Shown here: one piece after another, positions 17,204 through 26,752 of the stretch
Layout of the letters: each line of letters opens with the position of its first letter
How positions within the stretch are numbered: the first letter of the stretch is position 1
NCBI RefSeq assembly: GCF_000217795.1
Contig: NC_015681.1
Location: forward strand, 1,975,244-2,039,243
Source: Thermodesulfatator indicus DSM 15286
GTDB lineage: Bacteria > Desulfobacterota > Thermodesulfobacteria > Thermodesulfobacteriales > Thermodesulfatatoraceae
Length of the DNA: 64,000 bases
Direction: 5' to 3'
Notes under the pieces: generated by a model
The model's database searches: none
Told to the model about the DNA's origin: nothing
Seen by the model: only the letters and a program-made list of their open reading frames with translations
Position numbers and translations under genes: made by a program

Positions 17204-18313
17204 TTATTTTCGGAAGAAGAAAAGTTTTTTGTTTTGAGAAGCGGCGCCTAGTTCTTGAAATTTCTGAGCAAAAGGTAGTAAACGGCGCTCAAAAGAACCT
17301 ACTAGTTGTTCATATTGTCTGGTAGTTCTTTCAAGGGCCTTGCCGAGGTCTTCTAGATGTTTGCTTACGTTTTCCAGGCGGTTATACATTTCTCTTGAAG
17401 TCTGGATAAGTTCCTGGGCGTTTTCTATAAGAGCAGTTTCCTGCCAGCTAACGGCCACGGCTTTTAACATGGCCAGAAGTGAAAAAGGTGTAGCTAGAAT
17501 CACTTTTCTTTCCGCAGCAAACTCAAAAATATTTGGGTCTTCCCGAAAGGCTGCGGAAAGCAGGCTTTCGGCAGGTAAAAAGAGAATTACAAAGTCCGGT
17601 GTACGTTTGAGTTCCTTGCGCAAGGCCTCCCAATAAGCCTTCTGAGACAAGCTTTTAATGTGTTCTTTTATGGCTTTAGCGACATTTTTCCCCTGATTTA
17701 GCACCGGCGCTTTGGCATCAACGGCTAAAACCCTTTCTCCTGGGAGATGCACCACGAGGTCAGGCCTCAAACCCTTGCTTGTAGTAACTTGGGGGCTAAA
17801 ATCGCAATGTTCTAGGAGCCCAGCTACTTCTACCAGGCGCTTTAGTTGAATTTCTCCCCAGTGGCCCCTTTGTTGGGGATTTTGAAAAATGCTTTTAAGG
17901 AGCGAGGTCTCTTTTTCAAGTCTTGGCAAGTGTTCTTCAACAAGTGTTTTTAGTCGTTCTTCAAGTTGGCCGTAAGCTTTGGCGCGTTCAGTTTCAAGAA
18001 GTTTTATTTGTTTTTCAAGATTTTTTAAACTTTCGCTTAAAGGAATAGTCAGTTTTTCAAAATGTTTTTCGCGGGCCTCAAAAATCTCTCGGGTTAAATG
18101 GCTAAGAACTTGGGTATTTCTTTCAATTATTTGACCAGAAAGAGCTTCAAGGTTTTGACTTATGTGTTTGGCTATTTCTTGAGAAAGTTTTTCTTTTTCG
18201 CCTTTTAAGTATTGAACCTGGTCTTTTAAGAGCCCTACTTCTCTTTGCCTAATTATCCAGGCCAGGCCAAAGCCTACAGTAAATCCTCCAAACCCTAAGA
18301 CAATTTCCCACAT
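17204..18313 (-). CDS. rmuC: RmuC family DNA recombination protein
   Basis: This 369-residue protein has one amino-terminal membrane segment (IVLGFGGFTVGFGLAWII), a long coiled coil (about residues 25-150), then the RmuC domain. That domain includes 'NPQQRGHWGEIQLKRLVEVAGLLEHCDF', 'RPDLVVHLPGERVLAVDAKAPV' and 'VILATPFSLLAMLKAVA'. RmuC limits certain recombination events in E. coli; the domain has a nuclease-like fold with the D...DAK residues visible here. It converges on tyrS, with a 40-bp gap between the stops. Confidence 0.93.
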   Translation of the reverse strand: MWEIVLGFGGFTVGFGLAWIIRQREVGLLKDQVQYLKGEKEKLSQEIAKHISQNLEALSGQIIERNTQVLSHLTREIFEAREKHFEKLTIPLSESLKNLEKQIKLLETERAKAYGQLEERLKTLVEEHLPRLEKETSLLKSIFQNPQQRGHWGEIQLKRLVEVAGLLEHCDFSPQVTTSKGLRPDLVVHLPGERVLAVDAKAPVLNQGKNVAKAIKEHIKSLSQKAYWEALRKELKRTPDFVILFLPAESLLSAAFREDPNIFEFAAERKVILATPFSLLAMLKAVAVSWQETALIENAQELIQTSREMYNRLENVSKHLEDLGKALERTTRQYEQLVGSFERRLLPFAQKFQELGAASQNKKLFFFRK

Positions 18314-18659
18314 ATAATTTCTTTCTCCGCTTTTGAAAAACTTTCAAAAAATACTAGACCTTTTAAAGGAAAAATTCTATTAAAAAAGTATGAGAGAAAC
18401 AAATCCAATCAATGTGAGCCTTTTAATAGGGCTCAATGAGCATTGTTACAAAAAGCAAAGTAATTTCCGGGCTGTTTTTTGTTGGAAATTGGTTAGTTCA
18501 TTATTTCACAATCTAATAATCTTCTTTTTAATCGCTAGTTACGAATTAGACCTTTATTATTAGAAGATAGTTAAAAATTTGTTAGTGAAAAAATTAACAA
18601 TCTGTTGACGCCAATGTACTAGGGCATTAAAAAAACAAAATCTATATAAGGAGGTTTTT
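18314..18659. other. Intergenic region between rmuC and the ilv operon
   Basis: This 346-bp AT-rich gap lies between divergent genes. It holds a small hairpin near 18417-18436 (GAGCC / GGCTC stem), the ilv promoter candidate near 18605, and the Shine-Dalgarno sequence AAGGAGG at 18649-18655. No convincing leader peptide rich in branched-chain codons was seen. Confidence 0.4.
18605..18633 (+). promoter_or_regulatory. Candidate sigma-70-type promoter for DUF465-ilvB-ilvN
   Basis: TTGACG at 18605-18610 and TAAAAA at 18628-18633 are separated by 17 bases, close to the standard -35/-10 arrangement. The position, 27 bp upstream of the ATG, would give a very short leader. Confidence 0.4.
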
Positions 18660-18893
18660 ATGGACAGAGAAAAAGAATTAATTGCCAAGTATGCTGAGCA
18701 GCACGAAGAGCTCCGCAAACTTGTAGAAGAACACCGCGCTTTAGATCAACAGCTTGAGGAATTTCACCGTCGTCCATATCTTACAGCGGAAGAGGAAGTA
18801 GAAAAGAAAAAGATTCAGATTAAAAAATTGGCCTTAAAGGATCAAATTTTAGCTATGGTGGAAAAATATCGCCAAATGGAGGAGAGTAAATAG
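18660..18893 (+). CDS. DUF465 (YdcH-like) coiled-coil protein
   Basis: This 77-residue, charged, entirely helical protein has the DUF465 pattern: 'EQHEELRKLVEEHRALDQQLEEF' followed by 'KKKIQIKKLALKDQILAMVEKY', where the family has LKKxKLxLKDEI. Function unknown. It follows a strong AAGGAGG site, and its last base is shared with the GTG start of ilvB, so it is co-translated with the acetolactate synthase genes. Confidence 0.85.
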   Translation: MDREKELIAKYAEQHEELRKLVEEHRALDQQLEEFHRRPYLTAEEEVEKKKIQIKKLALKDQILAMVEKYRQMEESK

Positions 18894-20596
18894 TGGCTAA
18901 GAAAATGACCGGTGCTCAGATCGTTGTTGAGGCCCTGAGAAGAGAAGGGGTTGACATTATTTTTGGTTATCCTGGTGGTGCGGTAATTGACATTTATGAC
19001 GAACTTTACCGCACTGAAGACATTAAGCACGTTCTGGTAAGGCATGAGCAAGGGGCGACCCACGCCGCTGATGGCCTGGCTCGCTCTACGGGAAAGGTAG
19101 GTGTTTGCCTGGTTACCTCTGGCCCTGGAGCCACTAATACGGTCACTGGTATTGCTACGGCCTACATGGATTCTATCCCTATGGTCATTCTTACTGGTCA
19201 GGTGCCAACCAAGCTCATTGGTAACGACGCCTTCCAGGAGGTTGACATCACTGGTATCACTCGGCCGTGCACTAAACACAACTTTCTGGTCAAGCGGGTA
19301 GAAGACCTGGCCTGGACCTTAAAAGCTGCTTTTCATATTGCCCGTACCGGTCGTCCTGGTCCTGTGTTGGTTGACTTACCAAAAGATGTTCAGCAGGCGA
19401 AAACCGAATTTCACTGGCCAGATGAAATAAGGCTTCGCAGTTATAATCCCAATTATGAACCTAACAAGCGCCAGGTGGAAAAGACTTATCGCTTGCTTGA
19501 GGCCTCAACCCGGCCTGTTTTCTTAATTGGCGGAGGAGTTATTGCCTCCGGTGCCCACGAGGAAGTTAGAGAACTGGCCGAACTTCTTCACATCCCGGTT
19601 ACTATGACCCTTATGGGGCTTGGTGGGTTCCCTGGCACCCACGAGTATTCTTTAGGGATGCTCGGTATGCACGGAACCTACTACGCCAATATGGCGGTAG
19701 CCAATAGCGACCTTATCATCGCCGTAGGAGCCCGTTTTGATGATCGGGTTACCGGCAAAGTAGATGCCTTTGCTCCTATGGCCAAAATTGTCCACATTGA
19801 CATTGACCCTACTTCTATCCAGAAAAATGTCCGGGTAGATGTGCCTATAGTGGGCGATTGTAAGCGGTCACTGGCCAAGCTCCTCGAGGTCGTTAAGAGT
19901 GTGGCCCGTCCGAGCAAACTTTGGAAAGAACAGTTCAAGGAATGGTGGGAACAGATTGATATATGGCGTCGTCGCTATCCTCTTTCTTACAAGCAAGAAG
20001 GAGATTACATCAAGCCTCAGTTTGTTATTGAAAAGATGTACGAGCTCACCAAAGGTGATGCCATTGTTTCTACTGAGGTTGGTCAAAACCAGATGTGGAC
20101 TGCCCAGTTCTGGAAATTTGATAGGCCGCGGACACTTCTTTCTTCAGGTGGGCTTGGTACCATGGGTTACGGTTTCCCTGCGGCAATCGGCGCCCAGATG
20201 GCCCATCCTGATAAGCTGGTTATAGATTTCGCTGGTGATGGTTCTATTCAGATGAATATTCAAGAGATGGCCACGGCCATTGACCAGCGTTTGCCTATTA
20301 AAGTGATTATTCTTAATAATGGCTTTCTCGGTATGGTGCGTCAATGGCAGGAACTGTTTTACGATAGGCGTTACTCATCGGTTGAGTTTGCTACTATTCC
20401 TGATTTTGTCAAATTAGCTGAAGCTTACGGTGCAGTTGGCCTTAGGGCCACCAAACCCGAGGAAGTTGAACCGGTTTTAAAGAAGGCCCTTGAGACCAAA
20501 AATTTGGTGTTTGTTGATATTCACATTGCCCCTGAAGAAGGCGTTTTTCCCATGGTTCCCGCTGGTCGGGCTACTACGGAAATGATTCTGGTATAA
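18893..20596 (+). CDS. ilvB: Acetolactate synthase, large (catalytic) subunit
   Basis: This 567-residue TPP enzyme catalyses the first common step of valine, leucine and isoleucine synthesis. It has the amino-terminal PYR domain ('GVDIIFGYPGGAVIDIYDEL', 'RHEQGATHAADGLARSTGKVGVC', including the catalytic Glu). The central FAD-binding domain follows ('AVGARFDDRVTGK'), then the PP domain with the TPP/Mg motif 'GDGSIQMNIQEM...ILNN'. The GTG start at 18893 is preceded by GGAGGAG. ilvN follows after 10 bp. Confidence 0.96.
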   Translation: MAKKMTGAQIVVEALRREGVDIIFGYPGGAVIDIYDELYRTEDIKHVLVRHEQGATHAADGLARSTGKVGVCLVTSGPGATNTVTGIATAYMDSIPMVILTGQVPTKLIGNDAFQEVDITGITRPCTKHNFLVKRVEDLAWTLKAAFHIARTGRPGPVLVDLPKDVQQAKTEFHWPDEIRLRSYNPNYEPNKRQVEKTYRLLEASTRPVFLIGGGVIASGAHEEVRELAELLHIPVTMTLMGLGGFPGTHEYSLGMLGMHGTYYANMAVANSDLIIAVGARFDDRVTGKVDAFAPMAKIVHIDIDPTSIQKNVRVDVPIVGDCKRSLAKLLEVVKSVARPSKLWKEQFKEWWEQIDIWRRRYPLSYKQEGDYIKPQFVIEKMYELTKGDAIVSTEVGQNQMWTAQFWKFDRPRTLLSSGGLGTMGYGFPAAIGAQMAHPDKLVIDFAGDGSIQMNIQEMATAIDQRLPIKVIILNNGFLGMVRQWQELFYDRRYSSVEFATIPDFVKLAEAYGAVGLRATKPEEVEPVLKKALETKNLVFVDIHIAPEEGVFPMVPAGRATTEMILV

Positions 20597-20606
20597 GGAG
20601 AAGCGT

Positions 20607-21101
20607 ATGGAAAGAAAACACACCCTTTCAGTGCTGGTGGAAAATACTCCTGGAGCCCTGGCTCGTATTGTAGGGCTTTTTTCAGGTAGAGGTTTTAATA
20701 TTGATAGTCTGTGTGTGGCTCCAACGCTTGATCCCACTCTTTCGCACTTAACCCTGGTTACCCACGGTGATGAGCTAATAATAGAGCAAATTATCAAGCA
20801 GCTCCACCGTTTAGTGGATGTTTATAAAGTCGTTGATGTTACCGAAGAGGCTGAATTTGTTGAAAGGGAAATGGCTCTTATAAAGGTTAAGGCTGAAAAA
20901 GAAACACGGGCTGAAGTTTTACGCATGTGCGATATTTTCCGCTGCAAGGTGGTTGATGTAAGCCCGAGGACTTACACCATAGAGGTAACGGGGCCAGAGA
21001 GTAAGCTTAAAGCAGTAATTGAGCTTTTAAGGCCTTTAGGCATCAAAGAAATAGTCCGCACCGGTCTTATTGCCATGAAGCGTGAAAAAAAGGGCATTTA
21101 A
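20607..21101 (+). CDS. ilvN: Acetolactate synthase, small (regulatory) subunit
   Basis: This 164-residue regulatory partner has an amino-terminal ACT domain ('HTLSVLVENTPGALARIVGLFSGRGFNIDSL') that normally binds valine for feedback control. The carboxy-terminal domain follows ('EMALIKVKAEKETRAEVLRMCDIFRCKVVDV...IEVTG'). Full length for the family. It is the last gene of the ilv operon, with a hairpin terminator just downstream. Confidence 0.96.
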   Translation: MERKHTLSVLVENTPGALARIVGLFSGRGFNIDSLCVAPTLDPTLSHLTLVTHGDELIIEQIIKQLHRLVDVYKVVDVTEEAEFVEREMALIKVKAEKETRAEVLRMCDIFRCKVVDVSPRTYTIEVTGPESKLKAVIELLRPLGIKEIVRTGLIAMKREKKGI

Positions 21102-21119
21102 ACCATAATTACTTTTTTA

Positions 21120-21163
21120 AAGGGGTAGGTGAGATTATTATTGCCTACCCCTTAATTGTTTCT
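21120..21163 (+). terminator. Rho-independent-like terminator after ilvN
   Basis: AAGGGGTAGG (21120-21129) and CCTACCCCTT (21144-21153) form a 10-bp stem with a 14-base loop, followed by AATTGTTTCTT. It separates the ilv operon from the P-type ATPase gene. Confidence 0.7.
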
Positions 21164-21177
21164 TAAAACTTAAAGAT

Positions 21178-23850
21178 GTGACTAAATTACCTCCAAATCC
21201 CCATAGCCTTACTTTAGAGGAACTTTTCAAGCTTTTAGAGACTTCAATAACAGGGCTTTCCGTCGCTGAAGCGAAAAAGCGCCTTGATACTTACGGCCCT
21301 AATGAATTGGAAGAAGCTCCTAAAAAATCTCCCTTAAAACTATTCCTGGCCCAGTTTGCCAACGTATTGATTTTTATTCTTCTTATCGCGGCTAGCATTT
21401 CTTTTTTAGTGGGAGACGAAATTGAAGCGGTGGTCATATTATTGATAGTCCTGGCCTGTGGGGTGCTTGGTTTTATCCAGGAATGGAAGGCTGATAAGGC
21501 TCTTGCCGCCCTAAAAGAAATGGCCGCTCCAGAGGCCATAGTAATTCGTGAAGGAAAACACCTGAAAATTCCTGCCCGTGAAGTGGTTCCAGGAGATATC
21601 CTGGTGCTTGCGGCTGGAGACAAGGTGGCTGCAGATGTGCGTCTCGTTGAAAGCATTAATCTCAAAATAGACGAGGCCCCGTTTACTGGGGAATCAGTTC
21701 CGGTAAGTAAAGACGCTTCTTTAGTTTTGCCTCCAGAAACACCTCTTCCTGATAGGCGTAACATGGCCTTTGCTGGTACCACGGTGATTAACGGCCGAGG
21801 TCTTGGCCTGGTAGTGGCCACGGGAAAAGCCACAGAGTTTGGAAAAATAGCTCACATGCTTAAAGGGGTTGAAGAAGAAAAGACCCCTCTTGAAAAGAGG
21901 CTTGCGGTTATTGGCCGCTGGCTAGGGGTTTTGTCACTTATAGTGGCCGCGGTGGCCGCGGCCTTTGGCATAATGCGCGGGCACTCCTGGCTTGAGATGT
22001 TTCTCTGGGGCGTTTCCCTCGCGGTGGCGGCGGTGCCAGAGTCTTTACCAGCCGTTGTTACCGCTGCTCTGGCCATTGGAGTTTCACGCATGGCCAAACG
22101 CAGGGCCATTGTCAAACGTTTGCCTGCTGTAGAAACCCTGGGCTCCACCACCGTTATCTGCACGGACAAAACGGGCACGCTTACCAAAAACGAAATGACC
22201 GTTAAGAAGATATGGGCCGGGGATAAACTCTTTGAAATTACCGGGACCGGCTACGAAACCAAGGGCCAGATCCTTTATAAAGGAAAGCCAGTTGATATCT
22301 TTCACCACCCGGATCTTTATCACACCCTTTTGGTTGGGCTTCTTTGTAACGACGCTCGCCTGGAAGATGGCAAGTTTATAGGCGATCCTACCGAAATCGC
22401 CCTTCTGGTGGCGGGCCTTAAAGCTGGCCTTAATCCAGAGGCCTTTGAAAGAGTAGCGGAAGTCCCCTTTGATAGTGACCGCAAGAGAATGAGCGTGGTG
22501 GTGCGCGAAAAGGCAAACGGGCGCTATTTGATTTTGACCAAGGGTTCTCTTGAGAGCCTTCTTGGTATTTCTTCACACTATCAAAAAGACGATAAAATTT
22601 TCCCACTAAACGCCCAGGAAAAGCAAAAAATAGCCCAGATGACAGACGCAATGGCAGACGAAGCCTTAAGGGTTATGGCCTTTGCTTTTCGCGAAGTAGA
22701 GAGCGTGCCCTCAGAAAATGAAATAGAAAGAGATCTCATTTTCTGTGGCCTTCAGGGTATGATTGACCCCCCGCGTCCAGAGGTGCGAGAAGCGGTTAAA
22801 AAGTGCCATGAGGCCGGCATCAGAGTGATTATGATCACTGGTGACCACGCTAAAACAGCGCTGACTATTGGTTATGACCTGGGTATCGTGCCTGAGAAAA
22901 GACCTGCATTTGCTTTGACAGCGAGGGAGCTTGAAAACCTTTCTGACCACGAGCTAAAAGAAAAACTGAAAAAGGTTTCTGTTTTTGCCAGAGTCTCTCC
23001 GGCTCACAAGTTGCGCTTGGTTAAACTTTTAAAAGAGGACGGACACATTGTAGCCATGACTGGCGACGGGGTGAACGACGCTCCGGCCTTAAAAGCCGCA
23101 GACATTGGTATTGCCATGGGGATTACCGGCACTCAGGTGGCTAAAGAGGCTTCGGATATTATCCTTGCCGATGATAACTTTGCCACTATTGTGGCCGCGG
23201 TGGAAGAAGGCCGCACTATCTTTGATAACATAAAGAAGTACATGCTCTTTTTGTTGAGCTTTAACCTTTCAGAGATCTTGGTGTTAATAGCAGGCTTTTT
23301 AAAAGGGCTCGCTCTACCGCTTACGGCTATTCACATTCTCTGGATTAATCTGGTAACAAACGGTCCACCAGCACTGGCTTTGGGAGTTGACCCTCCTGCT
23401 CCAGACCTCATGAAACGGCCTCCAAGGCCTCCTCAGGAAGGCGTTTTTACCAGAAGATTGGTGGCCTTAATCGGGGCCTTTTCTGTCCTAATAGCCTTCT
23501 TTTTATTGCCGGTCTTTGTTTATGGTTTTTCTGCTTCACAATCGGTAATCTTTTCGCAGACAGTTCTTTTTACCGGTTTTGTATTTATGGCCGTAGCTGT
23601 GGCTTATGTTTCGCGTTCAGAGTACTTAAATATCTGGCGCTACAATCCTTTAGCTAACAAGTGGTTGAATTTGAGTGTCCTTTTTATGGTGGCCTCGCAA
23701 ATTATGATCGTGCAATGTCCGTTTTTTAATAAGTATTTGCATACGGTTCCTATTTCAGAGAAGTGGTGGTTTATACTTGCTGCGTTGGCTTTATTTTATA
23801 TTTTCCCTGCAGAAATTTTGAAAAGCCTCATAAGCCGCTTCTTTCGTTAG
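21178..23850 (+). CDS. Cation-translocating P-type ATPase (PMR1/Ca2+-type, P2 class)
   Basis: This 890-residue P2-type ATPase has in order: the amino-terminal cation-ATPase domain, two membrane helices, the actuator domain ('DEAPFTGESVPVSK'), and TM4 with PESLP ('AAVPESLPAVVTAALAIGVSRM'). The phosphorylated aspartate is at residue 330 (CTDKTGTLT), followed by the nucleotide-binding domain and the hinge 'AMTGDGVNDAPALKAADIGIAMG'. Carboxy-terminal membrane helices close the chain. It pumps cations outward; Ca2+ is the usual guess for this class, but Na+ or Mn2+ cannot be excluded. The start is GTG 21178; the ATG two bases earlier hits a stop at once. Confidence 0.9.
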   Translation: MTKLPPNPHSLTLEELFKLLETSITGLSVAEAKKRLDTYGPNELEEAPKKSPLKLFLAQFANVLIFILLIAASISFLVGDEIEAVVILLIVLACGVLGFIQEWKADKALAALKEMAAPEAIVIREGKHLKIPAREVVPGDILVLAAGDKVAADVRLVESINLKIDEAPFTGESVPVSKDASLVLPPETPLPDRRNMAFAGTTVINGRGLGLVVATGKATEFGKIAHMLKGVEEEKTPLEKRLAVIGRWLGVLSLIVAAVAAAFGIMRGHSWLEMFLWGVSLAVAAVPESLPAVVTAALAIGVSRMAKRRAIVKRLPAVETLGSTTVICTDKTGTLTKNEMTVKKIWAGDKLFEITGTGYETKGQILYKGKPVDIFHHPDLYHTLLVGLLCNDARLEDGKFIGDPTEIALLVAGLKAGLNPEAFERVAEVPFDSDRKRMSVVVREKANGRYLILTKGSLESLLGISSHYQKDDKIFPLNAQEKQKIAQMTDAMADEALRVMAFAFREVESVPSENEIERDLIFCGLQGMIDPPRPEVREAVKKCHEAGIRVIMITGDHAKTALTIGYDLGIVPEKRPAFALTARELENLSDHELKEKLKKVSVFARVSPAHKLRLVKLLKEDGHIVAMTGDGVNDAPALKAADIGIAMGITGTQVAKEASDIILADDNFATIVAAVEEGRTIFDNIKKYMLFLLSFNLSEILVLIAGFLKGLALPLTAIHILWINLVTNGPPALALGVDPPAPDLMKRPPRPPQEGVFTRRLVALIGAFSVLIAFFLLPVFVYGFSASQSVIFSQTVLFTGFVFMAVAVAYVSRSEYLNIWRYNPLANKWLNLSVLFMVASQIMIVQCPFFNKYLHTVPISEKWWFILAALALFYIFPAEILKSLISRFFR

Positions 23851-23881
23851 ATACCTTTGATTTCCGCTTGAGCGTAAATCT

Positions 23882-23896
23882 CAGGGCTTCGCCCTG
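23882..23896. repeat. Short perfect hairpin CAGGGCTTCGCCCTG
   Basis: A 6-bp stem with a TTC loop lies 32 bp past the ATPase stop, in the gap before aroE. It lacks a T-run, so it is either a weak terminator or a fragment of a dispersed GC-rich repeat. Confidence 0.35.
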
Positions 23897-24003
23897 AAAC
23901 CCTAGAAAGTAAATTTTGGGGGGCTTTGGGGGCTGTGCCTTCCAATGTCTTTTCACACAAAAAAGCTTTTCTTTTCTGATAACTCTAAGTAAAGTTTTTT
24001 GAT

Positions 24004-24825
24004 ATGGACACTTATGGAATTATAGGTTGGCCGGTTGCACACTCTTTGTCTCCGGCTATGCACAATGCGGCCTTTAAAAGCCTGGGTATAAGGGCTGTTT
24101 ATGGGCTTTTGCCCCTTGCTCCGGAGAATCTGGCTGAGGGAATAAAAGGCATAAGGGCCCTAAACATAAAAGGTGTTTCTGTTACTGTGCCTCACAAGGA
24201 AACTGTCATGCCTTTGCTTGATGAGATAGACCCGGTGGCCAGCGAAATCGGCGCGGTAAACACCATAGTAAATAAAGACGGGCGGCTTTTAGGTTTTAAT
24301 ACCGATTGGATTGGTGTTAAAAAGGCGCTAGAAGAAAAAATAGCTATTTCTGGCCAAAAGGCCGTAGTCGTAGGTGCTGGTGGAGCGGCCAAAGCGGTGG
24401 TTTACGCCCTGATAAAAGAAGGGGCGTCAGTGGCTATTTATAACCGCACCTTTGAAAAAGCTAAAAGACTTGCCCAAACTTTGGGTGGTGTGGCTTTACC
24501 CTGGGAAGAATTAGCAAGTGCTTCAGGTGATATTCTCATTCAGACCACCAGTGTAGGCTTAAAAGAAGATAAAAGCCCGGTGCCCAAAGAAGTGCTTTCG
24601 CGCTTCAAGTTAGTGATGGACATTGTTTATCAACCTTTAAAAACCCGTCTTTTGAGAGAGGCTGAAGAGGCCGGCTGTGAAACCATAGATGGCCTTTCCA
24701 TGTTGGTTTACCAAGGGATTGAACAATTTTATCTATGGTTTGGAGCGCGGCCTCAAGCTTCTTTGATGAGGGAAGCGGCCGAAAAAGAACTTTTAGGAGA
24801 AAAAAATGACCAAGCGCGAAATTAA
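24004..24825 (+). CDS. aroE: Shikimate dehydrogenase
   Basis: This 273-residue enzyme reduces 3-dehydroshikimate with NADPH. Substrate-site motifs are 'YGIIGWPVAHSLSPAMHNAAF' and 'GVSVTVPHKETV' with the catalytic lysine. The cofactor loop is 'VVVGAGGAAKAVVYAL' and 'NRTFEKA', and 'LSMLVYQGIEQF' is near the end. It is the first gene of aroE-aroA-aroK and overlaps aroA by 20 bp. Confidence 0.95.
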   Translation: MDTYGIIGWPVAHSLSPAMHNAAFKSLGIRAVYGLLPLAPENLAEGIKGIRALNIKGVSVTVPHKETVMPLLDEIDPVASEIGAVNTIVNKDGRLLGFNTDWIGVKKALEEKIAISGQKAVVVGAGGAAKAVVYALIKEGASVAIYNRTFEKAKRLAQTLGGVALPWEELASASGDILIQTTSVGLKEDKSPVPKEVLSRFKLVMDIVYQPLKTRLLREAEEAGCETIDGLSMLVYQGIEQFYLWFGARPQASLMREAAEKELLGEKNDQARN

Positions 24826-26080
24826 GCCGCTTAAAGGGCCGATAGAGGCCCTGGTAAAAGTGCCTGGCTCAAAGAGTATTACCCAGAGGGCTTTGATTTG
24901 TGCGGCGCTGGCTGAAGGGGAATCAATTTTGGAAGATGCCCTCCGAAGCGAAGACCCAGATCTCCTGGCCCAGGCACTGGCCGCTACTGGAGTCAGGGTA
25001 GAGTTTTCTGAAACCGCTTTGAAGATAGGCGGTATAGGTGGAAGCCCGAGACTTAGCGGCAAAGAAATTTTTATGGGCAACAATGGTACAGGTGCCCGGT
25101 TTTTCCTGGCTTATGCTTCTCTGGGTAAAGGTACTCCCATTGTCTTGACCGGGACTAAAAGGCTTTGCGAACGGCCTTTTAAGTCCCTGATAGAGGCTTT
25201 GCGCGCTTGGGGAGCCTCTCTTTCCTGCCTTGAAAAGGAAGGTTTTTTGCCGATTAAAATAGCCGGTGGTGGGCTTTCTGGAGGTGAGGTTAGCCTTTCT
25301 GTTTCAGAAAGTAGTCAGTTTCTTTCAGCCCTATTATTGGTAGGGCCTTATACCAGGGAGCCAGCGGTTATTAAACTTTCAAGTCCGTTGGTTTCTCGCC
25401 CTTATGTGGATCTGACGCTAGCGGTTATGGAGATTTTTGGGGCTGAAGTTGAAGAAAGAGAAGAGACTTTTTTAGTTCACCAGCAAAAATATCAGGCTAG
25501 GCATTATCAAATAGAAGCTGATGCCTCAAGTGCCTCTTATTTTTTGGCGGCGGCAGCTTTAGTAGGTGGTCAGGTTACCGTGGCTAACCTACCTAAGGAT
25601 TCTCTTCAGGGAGATGCGGCCTTTGCTGGTATTCTTTCACGCATGGGTTGTGAAGTTACTTATGATAAGGGAGTTACAGTCACACGAGATCCTAAAATCT
25701 CCCTCAGAGGGATAGACATAAACATGGGACGCTATCCGGATCTTGTGCCAACGCTTGCGGTGGTTGCCGCCAAAGCCAAAGGTAAGACCATAATCAGAGG
25801 CGTCCCCCACCTGCGCTTTAAAGAGACTGATAGGCTAAAGGCCGTGGCCACCGAACTTCGCAAGTGTGAGGTGCCAGTAGAAGAGCTTGAAGACGGCTTA
25901 ATCATAGAGGGCACAGACAATATAAAAGGTGCTGAGATTGAAACCTATGACGACCATCGTATAGCTATGGCCTTTGCTATTTTAGGCCTGGTGGTGGAAG
26001 GCATGGTTATCTTAAACCCTGGGTGTGTGGCCAAGTCTTTTCCAAACTTCTGGGAGATTCTCGGGACTCTTTACGCATGA
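24806..26080 (+). CDS. aroA: 3-phosphoshikimate 1-carboxyvinyltransferase (EPSP synthase)
   Basis: This 424-residue two-domain enzyme condenses shikimate 3-phosphate with PEP. Landmarks are 'VPGSKSITQRALICAALAEG', the 'GNNGTGARFFLAYASLG' loop, 'RPYVDLTLAVM', 'EADASSASYFLAAAAL' and 'DDHRIAMAFAILGL'. In the PEP loop the usual GNAGTxxR reads GNNGTGAR, with an asparagine for the common alanine. It overlaps aroE upstream and shares its stop (ATGA) with the start of aroK. Confidence 0.95.
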   Translation: MTKREIKPLKGPIEALVKVPGSKSITQRALICAALAEGESILEDALRSEDPDLLAQALAATGVRVEFSETALKIGGIGGSPRLSGKEIFMGNNGTGARFFLAYASLGKGTPIVLTGTKRLCERPFKSLIEALRAWGASLSCLEKEGFLPIKIAGGGLSGGEVSLSVSESSQFLSALLLVGPYTREPAVIKLSSPLVSRPYVDLTLAVMEIFGAEVEEREETFLVHQQKYQARHYQIEADASSASYFLAAAALVGGQVTVANLPKDSLQGDAAFAGILSRMGCEVTYDKGVTVTRDPKISLRGIDINMGRYPDLVPTLAVVAAKAKGKTIIRGVPHLRFKETDRLKAVATELRKCEVPVEELEDGLIIEGTDNIKGAEIETYDDHRIAMAFAILGLVVEGMVILNPGCVAKSFPNFWEILGTLYA

Positions 26081-26604
26081 AAGTAATTTTGATTGGCTTT
26101 AGGGCTACAGGAAAGACTTCAGTTGGGCGGGAGCTTGCTAACCGCCTGGGTCTGCCCTTTTTAGACCTTGACGAATATATCGTTGAGAAGGCTGGTAAAA
26201 GTATCGCGGAAATCGTAGAAGAAAAGGGCTGGCCTTATTTTAGAGAGCTTGAAAAAGCTGCCCTTTACGAGATGAGTAAGAGAGATAACCTGGTCCTGGC
26301 CCTTGGCGGTGGTTCGGTGATGCACGCTGACGAAATGGATCTTCTTAAGGCCAACAGTTCTATCATATGGTTGAAAGCTCTTCCAGAAGCAGTTCTCTCT
26401 CGCCTGGAAAAAGACGAAAAAACCTGTGCCTTCAGGCCTTCTCTTACCGATAAAAGCTTACAGGAGGAAGTAGCCTGTATCCTTGTCCAACGAGAGCCTC
26501 TCTATCAGCGTTACGCCGATCTTATTGTTGAGACAGACCACTTAACCACTGAGGAAGTAGTAGAAAAAATTATAGAATTTCTCCGTCGTGCAGGAGTGGT
26601 CTAA
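26077..26604 (+). CDS. aroK: Shikimate kinase
   Basis: This 175-residue P-loop kinase phosphorylates shikimate. The loop is 'GFRATGKTSVGRELA' (GxxxTGKT), followed by the shikimate site 'FLDLDEYIVEKAGKSIAEI', 'FRELEK' and 'VLALGGGSVM', then the LID arginine region. ATG 26077 overlaps the aroA stop. The longer frame from 26023 only reads aroA sequence. It is the last gene before the presumed boundary of the integrated element. Confidence 0.95.
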   Translation: MKVILIGFRATGKTSVGRELANRLGLPFLDLDEYIVEKAGKSIAEIVEEKGWPYFRELEKAALYEMSKRDNLVLALGGGSVMHADEMDLLKANSSIIWLKALPEAVLSRLEKDEKTCAFRPSLTDKSLQEEVACILVQREPLYQRYADLIVETDHLTTEEVVEKIIEFLRRAGVV

Positions 26605-26711
26605 TTGAAGTTACTTGACTAAGCTAGCCACCAGCCTTGTCACTACGAGGAGTTTTAGGCCACAGAGCAGTTTTTAGCGAAGATAAAGGGCAGGGAAAAA
26701 CCTTGTTTAAG

Positions 26712-26740
26712 TTGCAGCAAGGCTTTAAATATGTTAATAG
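26712..26740 (+). promoter_or_regulatory. Candidate promoter of tRNA-Leu
   Basis: TTGCAG (26712-26717) and TAATAG (26735-26740) stand 17 bases apart, ending 12 bases before the tRNA. The fit to consensus is moderate. Confidence 0.4.
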
Positions 26741-26752
26741 TCTCCAAGATTT

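Noticed and set aside
18391-18561. Leader peptide for attenuation of the ilv operon
   Set aside because: The 56-codon frame is not enriched in Leu/Val/Ile runs, and no terminator/antiterminator pair was found before the first gene.
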